A stretch of DNA of 64,000 nucleotides, taken from contig JAAVFQ010000008.1 in NCBI GenBank assembly GCA_014800685.1, positions 62,001 through 126,000 on the forward strand, in the 5' to 3' direction. The stretch comes from Bacteroidales bacterium. GTDB lineage: Bacteria; Bacteroidota; Bacteroidia; Bacteroidales; Muribaculaceae. The notes under the pieces were generated by a model. It saw only the letters and a program-made list of their open reading frames with translations. It did no database searches and had not been told where the DNA came from. Shown one piece after another: positions 27,784-38,493 of the stretch (position 1 is its first letter; each line of letters begins with the position of its first letter). A program made the translations under genes and the position numbers.

Positions 27784-29319
27784 ATGAACAGCATTAAAGA
27801 AAGAACTCAAGACATCCGGGAAGCCGCAAACCACCTCGGCAAGGAGGTCTTCACTGATAATATATCTAAAAAGACCGAACAGCGCCTCGAGCTCCAGAAG
27901 GTTTCGCCCAAGCTCGCTACCCTCGAAGAGGCTATTCGTAAGTCCGGACTTAAGGATGGCATGACCATCTCCTTCCACCATCACTTCCGCGGTGGCGACA
28001 AGGTAGTCAATCTCGTCGTGGATAAACTCGCAGAAATGGGATTCAAGAACCTGCATCTCGCAGCCTCTTCTCTTTCTGACGTCCACGCGCCCCTTATCGA
28101 ACATATCCGTAACGGCGTCATTACCAAGATTTCCACCTCAGGCCTACGCGGCGAACTCGCCCGTGAGATTTCCATGGGACTCATGGAAGAGCCCGTAGTT
28201 TTCCGCAGCCACGGAGGTCGCGGTTCAGCTATCGCCAACGGAGACCTGCACATTGACGTCGCCTTCCTCGGAGCCTCATCCTCCGACCCTCTCGGAAACG
28301 CTTGCGGCTATTCCCGCTCCGAAAATCCCAAGTCTATCTGCGGCTCTCTCGGCTACGCTCTTCCCGATGCCCAGTATGCCGACAAGGTGGTCATTCTCAC
28401 TGACGACCTCGTGGCTTATCCGAATACTCCCAACTCTATCTCCGAACGCGACGTAGACTTCGTGGTAGAAGTGGAATCCGTAGGCGATTCTTCAAAAATC
28501 GCGTCCGGAGCCATCCGCGACACCAAGAATCCCCGCGACATCCTTCTCGCTCAGCAGGCGGCTAAGGTTATCATCAATTCCGGATATTTCAATGACGGCT
28601 TCTCCATCCAGACCGGTTCCGGCGGCGCCTCGCTCGCAGCCGTGAAGTTCATCCGGGAATCTATGATAGAGAAAGGCATCAAGGCCTCTTACGCTCTCGG
28701 AGGAATCACCGCTCACATGGTGAAACTCCACGAAGAGGGTCTCATTGACCGTCTCATCGACGTACAGAGCTTCGACAAAGTCGCTGCAGAGTCGCTGAAG
28801 AACGACCCCATGCACAAAGAGGTCTCTTCATGCGAATACGCAAGTGCCGATGAGCCCGGCTCAGCCGTTCACTACCTTGACATCGTCATTCTTTCTGCTC
28901 TTGAAGCTGACGTCAACTTCAATGTCAATGTCCTCGTGGGAAGCGACGGCATCATCCGTGGAGCCATTGGCGGCCACCCCGACACTGCCGCTGACTCCGC
29001 ACTCTCCATCATCGTCTGCCCGCTGCTTCGCGGACGCATCCCCTGCATCGTGGATGAGGTGACCACCCTTATCACTCCGGGCTCTACGGTGGATGTCATA
29101 GTCACCGAGTATGGCATTGCTGTCAATCCCCGTCGCCCTGAGCTCGCCGAGCGTCTCAAAGCTGCCGGGCTGCGCGTAGTTGACATCAAGGAGCTCCGCG
29201 ACAAGGCCCTCTCTATTATCGGAACGCCCGCACAGCTCCCCTTCGGAGACAAGACTGTCGGAATCGTCATGAATCGTGACGGCTCCGTGCAGGATGTCAT
29301 CAAGAACATCGCCGAGTAA
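27784..29319 (+). CDS. citF: Citrate lyase alpha subunit (CoA transferase)
   Basis: GMTISFHHHFRGGDKVVNLV, GGHPDTAADS, TEYGIAVNPRRPEL; start set at MNSIKERTQ. Confidence 0.94.
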   Translation: MNSIKERTQDIREAANHLGKEVFTDNISKKTEQRLELQKVSPKLATLEEAIRKSGLKDGMTISFHHHFRGGDKVVNLVVDKLAEMGFKNLHLAASSLSDVHAPLIEHIRNGVITKISTSGLRGELAREISMGLMEEPVVFRSHGGRGSAIANGDLHIDVAFLGASSSDPLGNACGYSRSENPKSICGSLGYALPDAQYADKVVILTDDLVAYPNTPNSISERDVDFVVEVESVGDSSKIASGAIRDTKNPRDILLAQQAAKVIINSGYFNDGFSIQTGSGGASLAAVKFIRESMIEKGIKASYALGGITAHMVKLHEEGLIDRLIDVQSFDKVAAESLKNDPMHKEVSSCEYASADEPGSAVHYLDIVILSALEADVNFNVNVLVGSDGIIRGAIGGHPDTAADSALSIIVCPLLRGRIPCIVDEVTTLITPGSTVDVIVTEYGIAVNPRRPELAERLKAAGLRVVDIKELRDKALSIIGTPAQLPFGDKTVGIVMNRDGSVQDVIKNIAE

Positions 29320-29322
29320 AAA

Positions 29323-29862
29323 ATGAACGTCAACATGGCCCCTACACTGGCAGAGGTTCTTGCCGCCCGCGATAATCGGGCGGCAAGACACGCTCTGCTG
29401 TCAGCGCGCTCTGCAGAGGATGTCACTCTCGTAGCGCTCACTATCGTGACTCCGGGGCCCGTGAAACGTTCTTATCGGAGCGTTGCGGCCGGCAACGCCG
29501 CCTGCATTGCTCTGACAGCCGTCTTCGCTCATAATATTCTTGAGTCGGAGATTTTTGACCTCCCTACAGGCTTTGAGGCCGATTTTCTCATTTCTCTCCC
29601 GGCAGCGGAAGTAAAACGCAAAGCTATGGAGATAGAAGAAAGACATCCTTTAGGACGCCTTTTCGACATCGACATTATCTCGGCAAACGGCACACCGCTC
29701 TCCCGCAAGGATGCCGGACTCCCCGAACGCCGCTGTCTGCTCTGCGACTCTCCGGCAAGGCTCTGCATGAGAGCCGGCAGGCACTCCCGCGATGAAATAG
29801 CGGGATACGTGGCAGGACTTATAGACTCTTATCTTCACTCTTCATCACAAACCCTGAGATGA
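29323..29862 (+). CDS. citX: Apo-citrate lyase phosphoribosyl-dephospho-CoA transferase
   Basis: TIVTPGPVKRS, HPLGRLFDIDII, RRCLLCDSPARLCMRAGRH. Confidence 0.9.
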   Translation: MNVNMAPTLAEVLAARDNRAARHALLSARSAEDVTLVALTIVTPGPVKRSYRSVAAGNAACIALTAVFAHNILESEIFDLPTGFEADFLISLPAAEVKRKAMEIEERHPLGRLFDIDIISANGTPLSRKDAGLPERRCLLCDSPARLCMRAGRHSRDEIAGYVAGLIDSYLHSSSQTLR

Positions 29863-31649
29863 TTCAGATGCCCGAACTCCGCGAAATACCGTTATCTTCG
29901 GGGTGGTTTCGCCGAAAGGCTGCCGACTTCCTCGAAGCCAGGGGACTCGCCCTCGACGCTAACCTCGACACTCTCTTCGGCCTTTACGACGCAGAGGATC
30001 GTCTATGCGGCTGCGCCGGACGTGACGGCAACGTCATCAAATGCGTGGCTGTGGATGAATCTCTGAGAGGCATGAACGCTACTTCTCTGCTCATCTCTCC
30101 ACTGATTAATGAAATTCTTGAAGATGGTGAGTCTGATGTCCTTGTCTTCACCAAGCCTGAAAACAGAGCCATCTTCGAAAGCATGGGATTCCACCTCGTG
30201 GGAGAGGCACCGGTCGCCATCATGATGGAGAGTGATCCTGAAGGGATAGCATCTCACTGTCGTCGTCTCTCAGCACTCACCGCCGGCAAGCCCGGACCCG
30301 TAGGCGTCATTCTCCTCAATGCCAATCCCCTCACCCGCGGACATGAATATCTGATTCGCCGCGCTGCCGACTCCTGCGCCACTCTGGTGCTTATCCCTCT
30401 TGCGGCCAACAAGAATTCCAAATTCTCTGAAGAGGCTCGCACGGAAGCCCTAAGAAGGCTGACGGAGTCTATACCTTCGGCCATTCTCGCCCCTGCAAGC
30501 CCTTACTCCATCTCCGCCGCCACTTTCCCCTCCTACTTCATAAAGGACCCTTCGGAAGCGGCACGCAATCAGATGGTTCTCGAACTGAACATTTTCACTA
30601 ACCACCTCGCTCCGGCCATCGGTGCGAAAGTAAGATTTGTCGGCACTGAACCCTCCGACGCCCTTACTTCACAATATAATGCCCTCATGAAAGAGACACT
30701 CCCAAAACATGGCATTACGGTCGATGAAATAGACCGTCTTTGCGACAAACATGGCCAGCCCTACTCAGCCTCCCGTGTGCGTCAGGCCATAGATGAAGAG
30801 AGGCTGGGCGATGCCCTTCAGATGATAGCCCCGGAAGCTGTCCCGGCCCTCCTGGCCGAAGCTGCTTCGCAGGCGCTGCTGACTGAGCTTGACCTGACTC
30901 CGAAGCCCGGTCTTGTAGACCGCGGCAACTCCGGCCCTCATAAGGATATGACTCCTTTTATGATGGAAAAAAGCATACGCACGCTCACTCCCTATTTCCG
31001 CAGAATGGCTGACGTCACTTTCTTCAACCCTCAGCCTACCGCTGCAGAGCTCGTTGCCATTGGCAATGAGGCCGAAAAGGATATGCTCTCCGTCTCCGGA
31101 GGAGTCAATACACATCGGGGCGCCCTCTTCTCACTCGGCATCGCGGTAGCCGCCGCTGCCCGCCTGATAGCTAAGCGCGTGCTGCTCAACGACATGAATC
31201 TTCGAGCCGAAATCGCGGTCATTGCGGAAGCCCTCCCAGCATCAAAGGGAGAAGTCAGAGAAAGCAACGGCCAGGAGGTGATAAGGAAATATCACATCAA
31301 GGGGGCTCACAAGAATGCCTGTGAAGCCTATCCTCAGCTCTTTGACGAATGGCTCCCTGAATATACCCGCATGAGACGCGAAGGCATCTCTCACCCTCTT
31401 CACCGTCTGCTTCTGCTCATCATCGCATCGCTTGAAGACTCCAACGCGTATCACCGCGCAGGCAGCGAAGGAGCCGACTTCGCTCACAAAGCTGCACGCG
31501 AATGTCTGGACAACTTCTCGGAAGAGAATCTCGAACGCCTCGACCGTGAATTTACCCAACGCAACATCTCCGCCGGAGGAGCGGCCGATATGCTCGCCCT
31601 CACCATTTTTATCTACTCTCTGCTCAATGCCCCTTCTCAACCCGAATAA
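29859..31649 (+). CDS. citC-citG: Fusion: [citrate (pro-3S)-lyase] ligase (CitC) plus triphosphoribosyl-dephospho-CoA synthase (CitG)
   Basis: N-half GVILLNANPLTRGHEYLIRRA and SRVRQAI; C-half LTPKPGLVDRGNSGPHKDM and SGGVNTHRGALFSLG; ATGA overlap with citX. Confidence 0.9.
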   Translation: MIQMPELREIPLSSGWFRRKAADFLEARGLALDANLDTLFGLYDAEDRLCGCAGRDGNVIKCVAVDESLRGMNATSLLISPLINEILEDGESDVLVFTKPENRAIFESMGFHLVGEAPVAIMMESDPEGIASHCRRLSALTAGKPGPVGVILLNANPLTRGHEYLIRRAADSCATLVLIPLAANKNSKFSEEARTEALRRLTESIPSAILAPASPYSISAATFPSYFIKDPSEAARNQMVLELNIFTNHLAPAIGAKVRFVGTEPSDALTSQYNALMKETLPKHGITVDEIDRLCDKHGQPYSASRVRQAIDEERLGDALQMIAPEAVPALLAEAASQALLTELDLTPKPGLVDRGNSGPHKDMTPFMMEKSIRTLTPYFRRMADVTFFNPQPTAAELVAIGNEAEKDMLSVSGGVNTHRGALFSLGIAVAAAARLIAKRVLLNDMNLRAEIAVIAEALPASKGEVRESNGQEVIRKYHIKGAHKNACEAYPQLFDEWLPEYTRMRREGISHPLHRLLLLIIASLEDSNAYHRAGSEGADFAHKAARECLDNFSEENLERLDREFTQRNISAGGAADMLALTIFIYSLLNAPSQPE

Positions 31650-31710
31650 GAAGAGAGCATAGCAGTATCTTTCATTTCAAGAAGTTTCTTTAAAAATTAT
31701 ACCATACAAC

Positions 31711-33960
31711 ATGATTGAACTCATCGACAAAGGTGTCTATCTCCTCAACGGCAAAGACTTCGCTGCCGCCGACACCCCCAACCTTCCCTCTCCCAAAGAG
31801 GCTCGTGAAAATACTATCGCCTATGGCATCCTGCGTGCCCATGACGTAGACGGCGATAAAGGCGACAAGATGCGCATCCGCTTCGATGCTATGATGAGCC
31901 ACGACATCACTTATGTCGGCATCATCCAGACTGCTCGAGCTTCCGGCCTCGAAAAATTCCCCCTCCCTTACGCAATGACCAACTGCCACAACTCGCTCTG
32001 TGCTGTCGGCGGTACCATAAATGAGGATGACCATGTCTTCGGCCTCTCAGCTGCCAAGAAATATGGTGGCATCTATGTGCCCGCTAATCAGGCCGTAATC
32101 CACCAGTATGCTCGCGAAGCTATGGTGAAATGCGGCAACATGATTCTCGGCTCAGACTCCCACACCCGCTACGGCTCTCTCGGCACCATGGGCGTTGGAG
32201 AAGGTGGCGGCGAGCTCGTGAAGCAGCTCCTCCGCAACACTTGGGACATCAATGCTCCCGAAGTGGTGCTCGTATGGCTTGAGGGTGAGCCCCGCAAGGG
32301 TATCGGCCCCCACGATGTAGCTATCTCTCTCGTTAAAGCCGTTTTCGACAATGGCTTCGTGAAAAACAAAGTGCTTGAATTTGCCGGCCCCGGCGTGAAG
32401 CATCTTCCCATCGACTTCCGTAACGGCATCGACATCATGACCACCGAGACCACCTGTCTCAGCTCTATTTGGGTCACTGACGATGAAGTGAAGCATCATT
32501 ATGAAATCCACGGACGCCCCGAAGACTATAAGGAGCTCAAGCCCGGAGACGTAGCATACTATGACGGTGTCATCAAGATCGACCTCTCCAAGCAGGAGTC
32601 TATGATTGCGCTCCCCTTCCATCCCTCTAACGCCTATTCCATCCATGAGCTTCAGGCTGACCCCGAACGCATCATGCGCGAAGTGGAAGAGGATGCTCGC
32701 AAGCGCTTCGGCGAAAAGATCGACATTGACCTCGTAGGTAAGGTGAAAGACGGCAAAGTGCTCGCCGACCAGGGTATCATCGCAGGCTGCTCCGGCGGTA
32801 CTTATGACAACCTCTCGGCTGCCGCCGCTATCCTGAAAGACCAGACCGTAGGCAACGACTATTTCACTATCTCCGCTTATCCCCAGTCAGTGCCCGTATA
32901 TATGGCCACTACCCGCAACGGCATTGCAGAAGAGCTTCTTGAAGCCGGCGTAGTGATTAAGCCTGCATTCTGCGGCCCCTGCTTCGGTGCCGGCGACGTG
33001 CCCGCCAACAACGGCCTCTCCATCCGCCACACTACCCGCAACTTCCCCAACCGCGAAGGTTCTAAGCCCGGTCAGGGTCAGCTCTCCCTCGTAGCTCTCA
33101 TGGACGCACGCTCCATCGCCGCCACAGCAGCCAATGGTGGTGTCATCACGGCTGCTACCGATGTGGAATACAATGACGAGCACGCTCCCTACGATTTCGA
33201 CCGCAAGATATATGACCGCCGCGTCTACAATGGCTTCGGCAAGGAGGATATCAGCCAGGAACTCCGCTATGGTCCCAACATCAAGGACTGGCCCAAAATG
33301 TATCCTATGAGCGAGAATATGCTTCTCGAACTCGCTGCCGTCATCCATGACCCCGTCACCACTACCGACGAGCTCATCCCCTCAGGAGAAACCTCTTCCT
33401 ACCGCTCCAACCCGCTGAAGCTCTCTGAGTTCGCACTGTCACGCCGCGTGCCTGAATACGTAGGTCTGAGCAAGCGCATTCAGAAAGAAGACCTTGAGCG
33501 CCGCGAAGGCAAGACTCCCGCCAACGTAGAGAAAGTGCTTAATGAAGTAGGAGCTTCTGCTGCCGACACTTCTCTCGGCTCTTGCGTCTTCGCTAACCGT
33601 CCCGGCGACGGCTCAGCTCGCGAGCAGGCCGCTTCATGCCAGAAAGTACTCGGAGGCGATGCCAACATCTGCTACGAATATGCCACCAAGCGCTATCGCT
33701 CAAATTGTATCAACTGGGGTATCGTGCCCTTCACCATCGACAAGGATGTGAAGTTTGATTATGAGGCTGGCGACTTCGTATTTGTGCCCGGCATCCGTAA
33801 GGCTATGCTCGAAGGCAAGGAGGAAATCATGGCTAAGGTAGTCACTAAGGACGGCATCACCGACCTCAAGCTCTACTTCAAGAACCTCACTCCCACTGAG
33901 CGCCAGATTCTCGCTGACGGCTGCCTGATGAACTATTACGCTAACCAGAACGCGAAATAA
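31711..33960 (+). CDS. Aconitate hydratase-type hydratase
   Basis: GSDSHTRYGSLGTMGVGEGGGELVKQLL, GCSGGTYDNL, CGPCFGAGD, iron-sulfur aconitase superfamily. Confidence 0.88.
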   Translation: MIELIDKGVYLLNGKDFAAADTPNLPSPKEARENTIAYGILRAHDVDGDKGDKMRIRFDAMMSHDITYVGIIQTARASGLEKFPLPYAMTNCHNSLCAVGGTINEDDHVFGLSAAKKYGGIYVPANQAVIHQYAREAMVKCGNMILGSDSHTRYGSLGTMGVGEGGGELVKQLLRNTWDINAPEVVLVWLEGEPRKGIGPHDVAISLVKAVFDNGFVKNKVLEFAGPGVKHLPIDFRNGIDIMTTETTCLSSIWVTDDEVKHHYEIHGRPEDYKELKPGDVAYYDGVIKIDLSKQESMIALPFHPSNAYSIHELQADPERIMREVEEDARKRFGEKIDIDLVGKVKDGKVLADQGIIAGCSGGTYDNLSAAAAILKDQTVGNDYFTISAYPQSVPVYMATTRNGIAEELLEAGVVIKPAFCGPCFGAGDVPANNGLSIRHTTRNFPNREGSKPGQGQLSLVALMDARSIAATAANGGVITAATDVEYNDEHAPYDFDRKIYDRRVYNGFGKEDISQELRYGPNIKDWPKMYPMSENMLLELAAVIHDPVTTTDELIPSGETSSYRSNPLKLSEFALSRRVPEYVGLSKRIQKEDLERREGKTPANVEKVLNEVGASAADTSLGSCVFANRPGDGSAREQAASCQKVLGGDANICYEYATKRYRSNCINWGIVPFTIDKDVKFDYEAGDFVFVPGIRKAMLEGKEEIMAKVVTKDGITDLKLYFKNLTPTERQILADGCLMNYYANQNAK

Positions 33961-34078
33961 GACACCCCCGATTCTGTCTGCCCTCCTCTCTCATGGGGAG
34001 CGCGGACAGAAGCGGACGTTCACCGCTCTTTTAAAGCAACCATACTCTTAAACCAATCATAATTAACTCCATACAGAA

Positions 34079-35287
34079 ATGGAAAAAATCAAAATGACCA
34101 CTCCCATCGTGGAGATGGACGGCGATGAAATGACCCGTATCCTCTGGAAGATGATTAAAGATGAACTCATCCTCCCCTTCGTAGACCTCAAGACGGAATA
34201 TTTCGACCTTGGCCTGCCCGAGCGCGACAAGACCGATGACAAAATCACTATTGAGGCTGCCGAGGCCACCAAGAAATATGGTGTGGCCGTGAAGTGCGCT
34301 ACTATCACTCCCAATGCGCAGCGAATGACAGAATACAACCTTCACCAGATGTGGAAATCGCCCAACGGCACTATCCGCTCTATCCTCGACGGCACCGTAT
34401 TCCGCACTCCCATCACTCTTGATTCTATCCACCCCGCAGTCCGCAACTGGAAAAAGCCTATCACCATAGCGCGTCACGCTTATGGCGACGTCTACAAGTC
34501 TGTAGAGATCCGCGCTGAGGAAGAGGGCGTGGCTAAGCTCGTCTTCGAAGGCAAAAACGGCCAGAAGGAAGAGGTGGTGATCCACGAATTCAAAGGCCCC
34601 GGAGTGCTTCAGGGTATGCACAACACCGACAAGTCGATACGCTCTTTCGCTCACAGCTGCTTCAAGTTCGCTATCGACACCAAGCAGGACCTCTGGTTCT
34701 CTACTAAAGACACCATCTCCAAGAAATATGACGCACGTTTCCGCGAAATCTTCGATGAGGTTTTCGAGGAATACAAGTCTGACTTCGAGCGTCTCGGCCT
34801 TGAATATTTCTACACTCTGATTGACGACGCTGTAGCTCGCGTGATTCGCAGCAACGGCGGCTTCATCTGGGCTTGCAAGAACTACGACGGCGACGTGATG
34901 AGCGATATGGTCTCTACAGCTTTCGGCTCTCTGGCAATGATGACCTCAGTGCTCGTTTCTCCCGATGGCAAATATGAGTATGAGGCGGCTCACGGCACTG
35001 TCACCCGCCACTACTACAAGCACCTTAAAGGAGAAGAGACTTCCACCAACCCCATGGCGACTATCTTCGCTTGGAGCGGCGCGCTCCGTAAGCGTGGCGA
35101 ACTTGACGGTCTCCCCGAACTCGTAAACTTCGGCAATCAGCTGGAAGACGCTTGCTTCGACACTCTGAACGCCGGCATCGTCACTAAAGACCTTGTCAAC
35201 CTAATGGAGGGAATCACTCCCACAGCTGTTAACTCCGAACAGTTCCTCAAGGCTATTCGCGAAAATCTCGAAAAGCGTCTCGCCTGA
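34079..35287 (+). CDS. icd: NADP-dependent isocitrate dehydrogenase (homodimeric type)
   Basis: [51 protein letters not shown]. Confidence 0.94.
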   Translation: MEKIKMTTPIVEMDGDEMTRILWKMIKDELILPFVDLKTEYFDLGLPERDKTDDKITIEAAEATKKYGVAVKCATITPNAQRMTEYNLHQMWKSPNGTIRSILDGTVFRTPITLDSIHPAVRNWKKPITIARHAYGDVYKSVEIRAEEEGVAKLVFEGKNGQKEEVVIHEFKGPGVLQGMHNTDKSIRSFAHSCFKFAIDTKQDLWFSTKDTISKKYDARFREIFDEVFEEYKSDFERLGLEYFYTLIDDAVARVIRSNGGFIWACKNYDGDVMSDMVSTAFGSLAMMTSVLVSPDGKYEYEAAHGTVTRHYYKHLKGEETSTNPMATIFAWSGALRKRGELDGLPELVNFGNQLEDACFDTLNAGIVTKDLVNLMEGITPTAVNSEQFLKAIRENLEKRLA

Positions 35288-35336
35288 CTCTCACCGGTCG
35301 CCCCATACTGACTACGGAGTGACTGAAACATAGTTA

Positions 35337-35376
35337 CGGGTGTGTCGGAGTGATTGTGACTCCGGCACGCCCTACT
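35337..35376 (+). terminator. Terminator-like hairpin after icd
   Basis: GGGTGTGTCGGAGTgattgtgACTCCGGCACGCCC. Confidence 0.5.
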
Positions 35377-35646
35377 ATCCTTTCTTTAAAGTAAGTATTC
35401 ACATCTTGACTACTCAAGTTTCGCAAACTCTTAGGACATACATAAATTTATTTTTTTGGATACTTACATATAGTTTAATTTTGAATACTTGCTTAGAACT
35501 TAGAAGTTTCTTAGATTATCATCCATATTGAAACTGGCTGTTTCCATTATTGCAACCTTGTGTAGCGCTGCCATTCTCTTTATCTACAGTCAAGACAGCA
35601 GTTACATTCCATATCTCCTGACCCGCCATTCAAAATCATTTGCTTT

Positions 35647-36327
35647 ATGAGAGATTCAATCACAAGAGACCGCCGCATAGACCGCCTGGACGAATATGCC
35701 CGTATCCGTGGCATTAACGACAATAGAATCACTAAAGATTGCGGACTCTCGCTCGGCACTCTCGGAAAATCCAGAAAACCCGGCAAAGACATTTCACTAA
35801 ATACCGCCAGGAAAATCCTTGACACATATTCCGATATTAACCGCGTTTGGTTTCTCACCGGTCGCGGACAAATGTTTGAATCTGAAATTCAACCCGACTT
35901 CATCACATATCCCCTCATTGACACCTCGCTGGCTCAGTGTGGTAAAGCCGACGGACTCTCTGAGGCTTCCAAAATGGAAGACCTTCCCAGAATCGCTATC
36001 CCGGGCATTCCCCGCGAAACAGAATTTTTCATTCAGGCCACCGGACATTCCATGATAAATCATGAGCATCCTCACCTCTCCATTCCTCCATCTTCGCTCG
36101 TGGGCCTCTCCAAAATCAATACCGGGATCATCCGGTGGGGAGAAGTATATGCCGTCTCCACTATTGACGGAATAATGATTAAGAGGCTCCTCCCGGATGA
36201 TAATGACCAAACCATCGTCAGATGTCTCTCCTACAACTCAGAAGAATTTCCGGAGTTTGTCATTCCTAAAGAAGAAATCAAAGAGGTAGCACGCATCACC
36301 TGCGTAGTGCCCGTCATGCTCAGATAA
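35647..36327 (+). CDS. S24 (LexA/CI-like) peptidase family transcriptional regulator
   Basis: N-terminal HTH; FFIQATGHSMI (Ser) and DGIMIKRLLPDD (Lys). Confidence 0.8.
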   Translation: MRDSITRDRRIDRLDEYARIRGINDNRITKDCGLSLGTLGKSRKPGKDISLNTARKILDTYSDINRVWFLTGRGQMFESEIQPDFITYPLIDTSLAQCGKADGLSEASKMEDLPRIAIPGIPRETEFFIQATGHSMINHEHPHLSIPPSSLVGLSKINTGIIRWGEVYAVSTIDGIMIKRLLPDDNDQTIVRCLSYNSEEFPEFVIPKEEIKEVARITCVVPVMLR

Positions 36328-36332
36328 TCCCG

Positions 36333-37613
36333 ATGAAGACTGCCCCTCTATCCCTTATTAAAGCTCTTCCTCACGGTGCCACTTCTCTGCTTGTGGCCGT
36401 GAGCGGAGGTGCCGACTCGGTGGCTCTTTTGCGCTCACTCCACCATCTGGCCGGAGCCGAAAACCTCCACGCCGTGCACTGCAACTTTCATCTCAGGGGC
36501 AGCGAAAGTGACCGTGACCTTAAATTCGTAGAAGCCCTCTGCCACGAGCTGCAAGTCACGCTCACGGTAATACATTTCAATGTCGAGGAATACATGAAGG
36601 AGCATGGAGTCTCTTTGGAAATGGCTTGCAGGGAACTCCGATATGCCGAGTTTCACAAGCTGAAAAAAGAGCTGGGATGTTCTCGCATAGTGCTCGGACA
36701 TCATCTTGATGACAACATTGAGACCATGCTGCTAAATCTCTTTCGCGGAACAGGACTGCGCGGTCTGGCCGCCATGAAGAGCGATGACGGAACCCTCTGG
36801 CGCCCTCTCCTTTCCCTGTCCCGGAAAGACATTCTGGACTATCTTCACGCCCTGGGGCAGCCCTTCGTCATCGACTCAAGCAATCTTGAAAGCGATGTCA
36901 GGCGCAATTTCATTCGCAACGAGCTTCTCCCTCTTCTCGCCACCCGCTGGCCCGGAATCCATAAATCGCTCGCCCTCTCACAGAGAAATTTCCGCGCCGA
37001 CCTTGACATCCTCGACTCCATAGAAATACCCGACAGCTACCTTTCTGCCGAGACTCTTCGCCAGTCGCCATCCCCGTCATTCCTAATTCGCACCCTGCTG
37101 CAGAAATCGGGCATCGCCGGGGGCAGCGTCATTGTGCGCGAAATAGAGAGAGCCATCCGCGCCGGCTCATATCCCCGCCGGTGGTCACTCTCCGGGCATG
37201 AAATTATTCTGGATCGCGACGGCCTCTCTATCGCTGACCGACCGGAGGGGGAGCTTACATCAATCCCTGACAGTCATCCCTTCACATTCGAGCAGCTGAC
37301 CCCTACGGCGAGCCTTATCGCTACGCTGAAACAGCATCCCGACAATAATATCCTCTACACCTCTCTTCACCCCTCACAAATTCTTTTCCGCCATCCACAA
37401 AAGGGCGACCGCATATCACCTCTCGGCATGAAGGGCTCCTCACTGCTGAGCGACATAATGAAAGATGCCGGCCTCACGATTATGCAACGGCGCGCCATCT
37501 GGCTCGCTGTAGACCCGGACGGCCACGTCATCTGGGTCCAAGGACTCAAGCGCTCGCGCCGCCACCTCCTCTCCCCTTCATCAGATAAGGGATATAGAAT
37601 CTATATACCCTGA
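36333..37613 (+). CDS. tilS: tRNA(Ile)-lysidine synthetase
   Basis: VAVSGGADSVALLRSL (PP-loop), GHHLDDNIETMLLNLFRGTGLRGLAAM. Confidence 0.95.
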   Translation: MKTAPLSLIKALPHGATSLLVAVSGGADSVALLRSLHHLAGAENLHAVHCNFHLRGSESDRDLKFVEALCHELQVTLTVIHFNVEEYMKEHGVSLEMACRELRYAEFHKLKKELGCSRIVLGHHLDDNIETMLLNLFRGTGLRGLAAMKSDDGTLWRPLLSLSRKDILDYLHALGQPFVIDSSNLESDVRRNFIRNELLPLLATRWPGIHKSLALSQRNFRADLDILDSIEIPDSYLSAETLRQSPSPSFLIRTLLQKSGIAGGSVIVREIERAIRAGSYPRRWSLSGHEIILDRDGLSIADRPEGELTSIPDSHPFTFEQLTPTASLIATLKQHPDNNILYTSLHPSQILFRHPQKGDRISPLGMKGSSLLSDIMKDAGLTIMQRRAIWLAVDPDGHVIWVQGLKRSRRHLLSPSSDKGYRIYIP

Positions 37614-37808
37614 CACCCCGGTATTATTCACCACCAATCTTCTTTTGGCAGATTTTAGCATACTCTCAGAACAATCCGCCCCACATCTGCGTTATGGATA
37701 GTGACGGCGGCGTTATGTCCGTCTCATAACTCTAATTTTATTACTACAATGGTAAGCGGCACAATCCTACTTACCTTATCGTTTCACTTATTAAGATTAC
37801 TTTAGAAA

Positions 37809-38360
37809 ATGGCTAAAGAATGGATTTGCACCGTATGCGGATATGTAGCTGAAGGCGAAACCGCTCCCGAAAAGTGCCCTCAGTGCGGTGCTCCCGCAGA
37901 TAAGTTCAAAGAACTCGACCAGAAGGCTCTCCTTAAATTTGTCACAGAACACGAAATCGGCATTGCCAAGGGATGCGATGACGAAATGATAAAAGACCTC
38001 AATGCGCACTTCCAGGGCGAATGCACCGAAGTGGGTATGTATCTGGCCATGTCTCGTCAGGCCGACCGTGAGGGCTATCCCGAAGTGGCCGACGCTTTCA
38101 AGCGCTACGCTTGGGAAGAGGCTGAGCATGCGGCAAAATTTGCAGAGCTTCTCGGCGACGTCGTTTGGGACACTAAGACCAACCTTGAAAAGCGCATGCA
38201 CGCAGAGGCCGGTGCCAATGAAGATAAGATGCGCATAGCAAAGAATGCAAAGGCTCAGAATCTCGATGCTATTCATGACACTGTGCATGAGATGGCTAAA
38301 GATGAGGCTCGCCACGGCCGCGGCTTCGAAGGCCTTTACAACCGCTACTTCAAAAACTGA
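37809..38360 (+). CDS. Rubrerythrin with N-terminal rubredoxin domain (reverse rubrerythrin type)
   Basis: [25 protein letters not shown] then diiron [43 protein letters not shown]. Confidence 0.92.
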   Translation: MAKEWICTVCGYVAEGETAPEKCPQCGAPADKFKELDQKALLKFVTEHEIGIAKGCDDEMIKDLNAHFQGECTEVGMYLAMSRQADREGYPEVADAFKRYAWEEAEHAAKFAELLGDVVWDTKTNLEKRMHAEAGANEDKMRIAKNAKAQNLDAIHDTVHEMAKDEARHGRGFEGLYNRYFKN

Positions 38361-38407
38361 TTCTGAAAACCGGATTCCGCTCTCCCGCCTGGCGGCAGCG
38401 GAACGAA

Positions 38408-38456
38408 TGATAATGGCCGCGCCACGATTTATTCTGACGCGGCCATTGCGTTTTCC
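38408..38456 (+). terminator. Terminator hairpin after rubrerythrin
   Basis: AATGGCCGCG...CGCGGCCATT then GCGTTTTCC. Confidence 0.65.
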
Positions 38457-38493
38457 CCTCTTTCTATAATCCCTGACTTCAGCAACCTCCACC

